A stretch of DNA of 20,146 nucleotides, taken from positions 1 to 20,146 of the forward strand of contig CAZYXV010000054.1 of assembly GCA_964651475.1 (NCBI GenBank), read 5' to 3'. The first letter of the stretch is position 1, and the number at the start of each line of letters is the position of its first letter. Of this stretch, positions 19,852 through 20,146 are shown one piece after another. The position numbers were made by a program, and so were the translations under genes. Source of the stretch: JBGSMF01 sp964651475 (GTDB taxonomy: Bacteria > Chloroflexota > Anaerolineae > Fen-1058). The notes under the pieces were generated by a model, which was given only the letters and a program-made list of their open reading frames with translations, was not told the origin of the DNA and ran no database searches.

Positions 19852-20146
19852 ATGAAAAACGAATTCTCAGATCGTCATCAGGCGATCAAACTGCGGCTGG
19901 CAGGTCGCTCAGTCGAATACATCTGCCAGGCACTTGGACGCTCACGCGAGTGGTTTCACACATGGTGGCGTCGCTATCAAGCCATGGGTGTGGCTGGGCT
20001 GTACGACCAGACTCGCGCCAATCACCAACCCATGCGCATTTCACCGGAACTGGAACGCACCATTCTCAACATCCGACGGCGACTGGAATGCCAACAACAT
20101 CCTCAGACGCGCTACAGTCTGATTGGAGCCAGCGCGATCCTAGCCG
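19852..20146 (+). CDS. Transposase N-terminus, helix-turn-helix/DDE (IS481-like) type, partial
   Basis: ATG 19852 is preceded by AGGAGG (19841-19846) and the frame is open to the window edge, about 98 residues. It begins MKNEFSDRHQAIKLRLAGRS and continues through VEYICQALGRSREWFHTWWRRYQ, a homeodomain-like helix-turn-helix. GVAGLYDQTRANHQP and LERTILNIRRRLE then lead to HPQTRYSLIGASAIL. This order of a helix-turn-helix, an 'AGLYDxxR' phrase, and a second helical part before an integrase-type DDE domain is what I know from IS481-like and related transposases. The catalytic domain lies beyond the window, so the family is provisional. It would bind the repeats at 19654-19736 and move the element. 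Confidence 0.8.
   Translation, partial: MKNEFSDRHQAIKLRLAGRSVEYICQALGRSREWFHTWWRRYQAMGVAGLYDQTRANHQPMRISPELERTILNIRRRLECQQHPQTRYSLIGASAILA

Larger units (their letters stand above)
19654..20146 (+). mobile_element. Insertion sequence, left end and transposase start (runs off window)
   Basis: The stretch begins with three 22-bp direct repeats, followed by a promoter and the 5' part of a helix-turn-helix transposase gene. The Rhs remnant loses homology at this point, with its final TAA lying at the repeat boundary (19652-19654), which marks the likely insertion point. The other end and any target duplication lie outside the window. The outer boundary is uncertain by a few tens of bases, because the repeats may be internal to the true terminal inverted repeat. 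Confidence 0.75.

Overview
The window reads as GC-rich chromosomal DNA from a Chloroflexota bacterium, most likely Anaerolineae or a relative. I infer this from four things. One secreted protein ends in YLPLVVKGW, a C-terminal tail type common in that phylum. Lipoproteins carry Pro/Thr-rich linkers. A HerA-like ATPase is overlapped by a DUF6504 gene. The Rhs remnant carries an 'ADTIVPSPGNPQ' core. All genes I can support lie on the + strand.

Positions 1-9141 form an envelope/secretion block. It opens with the tail of a periplasmic adaptor, overlapped by a MacB/LolD-type ATPase and followed by a MacB/FtsX-type permease. Next come a DUF4405-type membrane protein with a Cys-rich tail, a lipoprotein with a beta-helix tail, a Cthe_2159-type (PF14262) carbohydrate-binding beta-helix protein, a second beta-helix protein, a second lipoprotein, and a secreted protein built from two 79-residue repeats. 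The two lipoproteins share an N-terminal domain I cannot name. The first lipoprotein and the second beta-helix protein share a 191-bp nearly identical segment; the first stops just past it, so it looks like a recombination-truncated paralogue.

Positions 9270-13048 hold an HtrA-type lipoprotein protease, a stand-alone receiver-like protein that lacks the phospho-acceptor Asp, an OmpR-family response regulator and its HAMP/HisKA sensor kinase. This looks like an envelope-stress sensing and quality-control unit placed next to the surface-protein block. Positions 13192-16145 hold a HerA/FtsK-superfamily ATPase with a coiled-coil tail and a DUF6504 gene coupled by a GTGA overlap.

Positions 16252-18859 hold a nitroreductase-like protein, a strongly folded leader, and the solute-binding lipoprotein and permease of a polar amino-acid ABC transporter. 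No ATPase subunit follows. From about 18907 the DNA is decayed: a fragment of an Rhs/YD-repeat gene, broken in three frames and containing a palindromic insertion, whose 3' tip is cut off by the end of an insertion sequence. That element shows three 22-bp direct repeats, a good sigma70-type promoter and the start of a helix-turn-helix transposase running off the window.

Several gene gaps hold short palindromic repeats of different families (907-971, 2217-2242, 7375-7429, 16153-16217). This suggests a genome rich in small dispersed intergenic repeats. All family names come from reading the sequence, with no database search.
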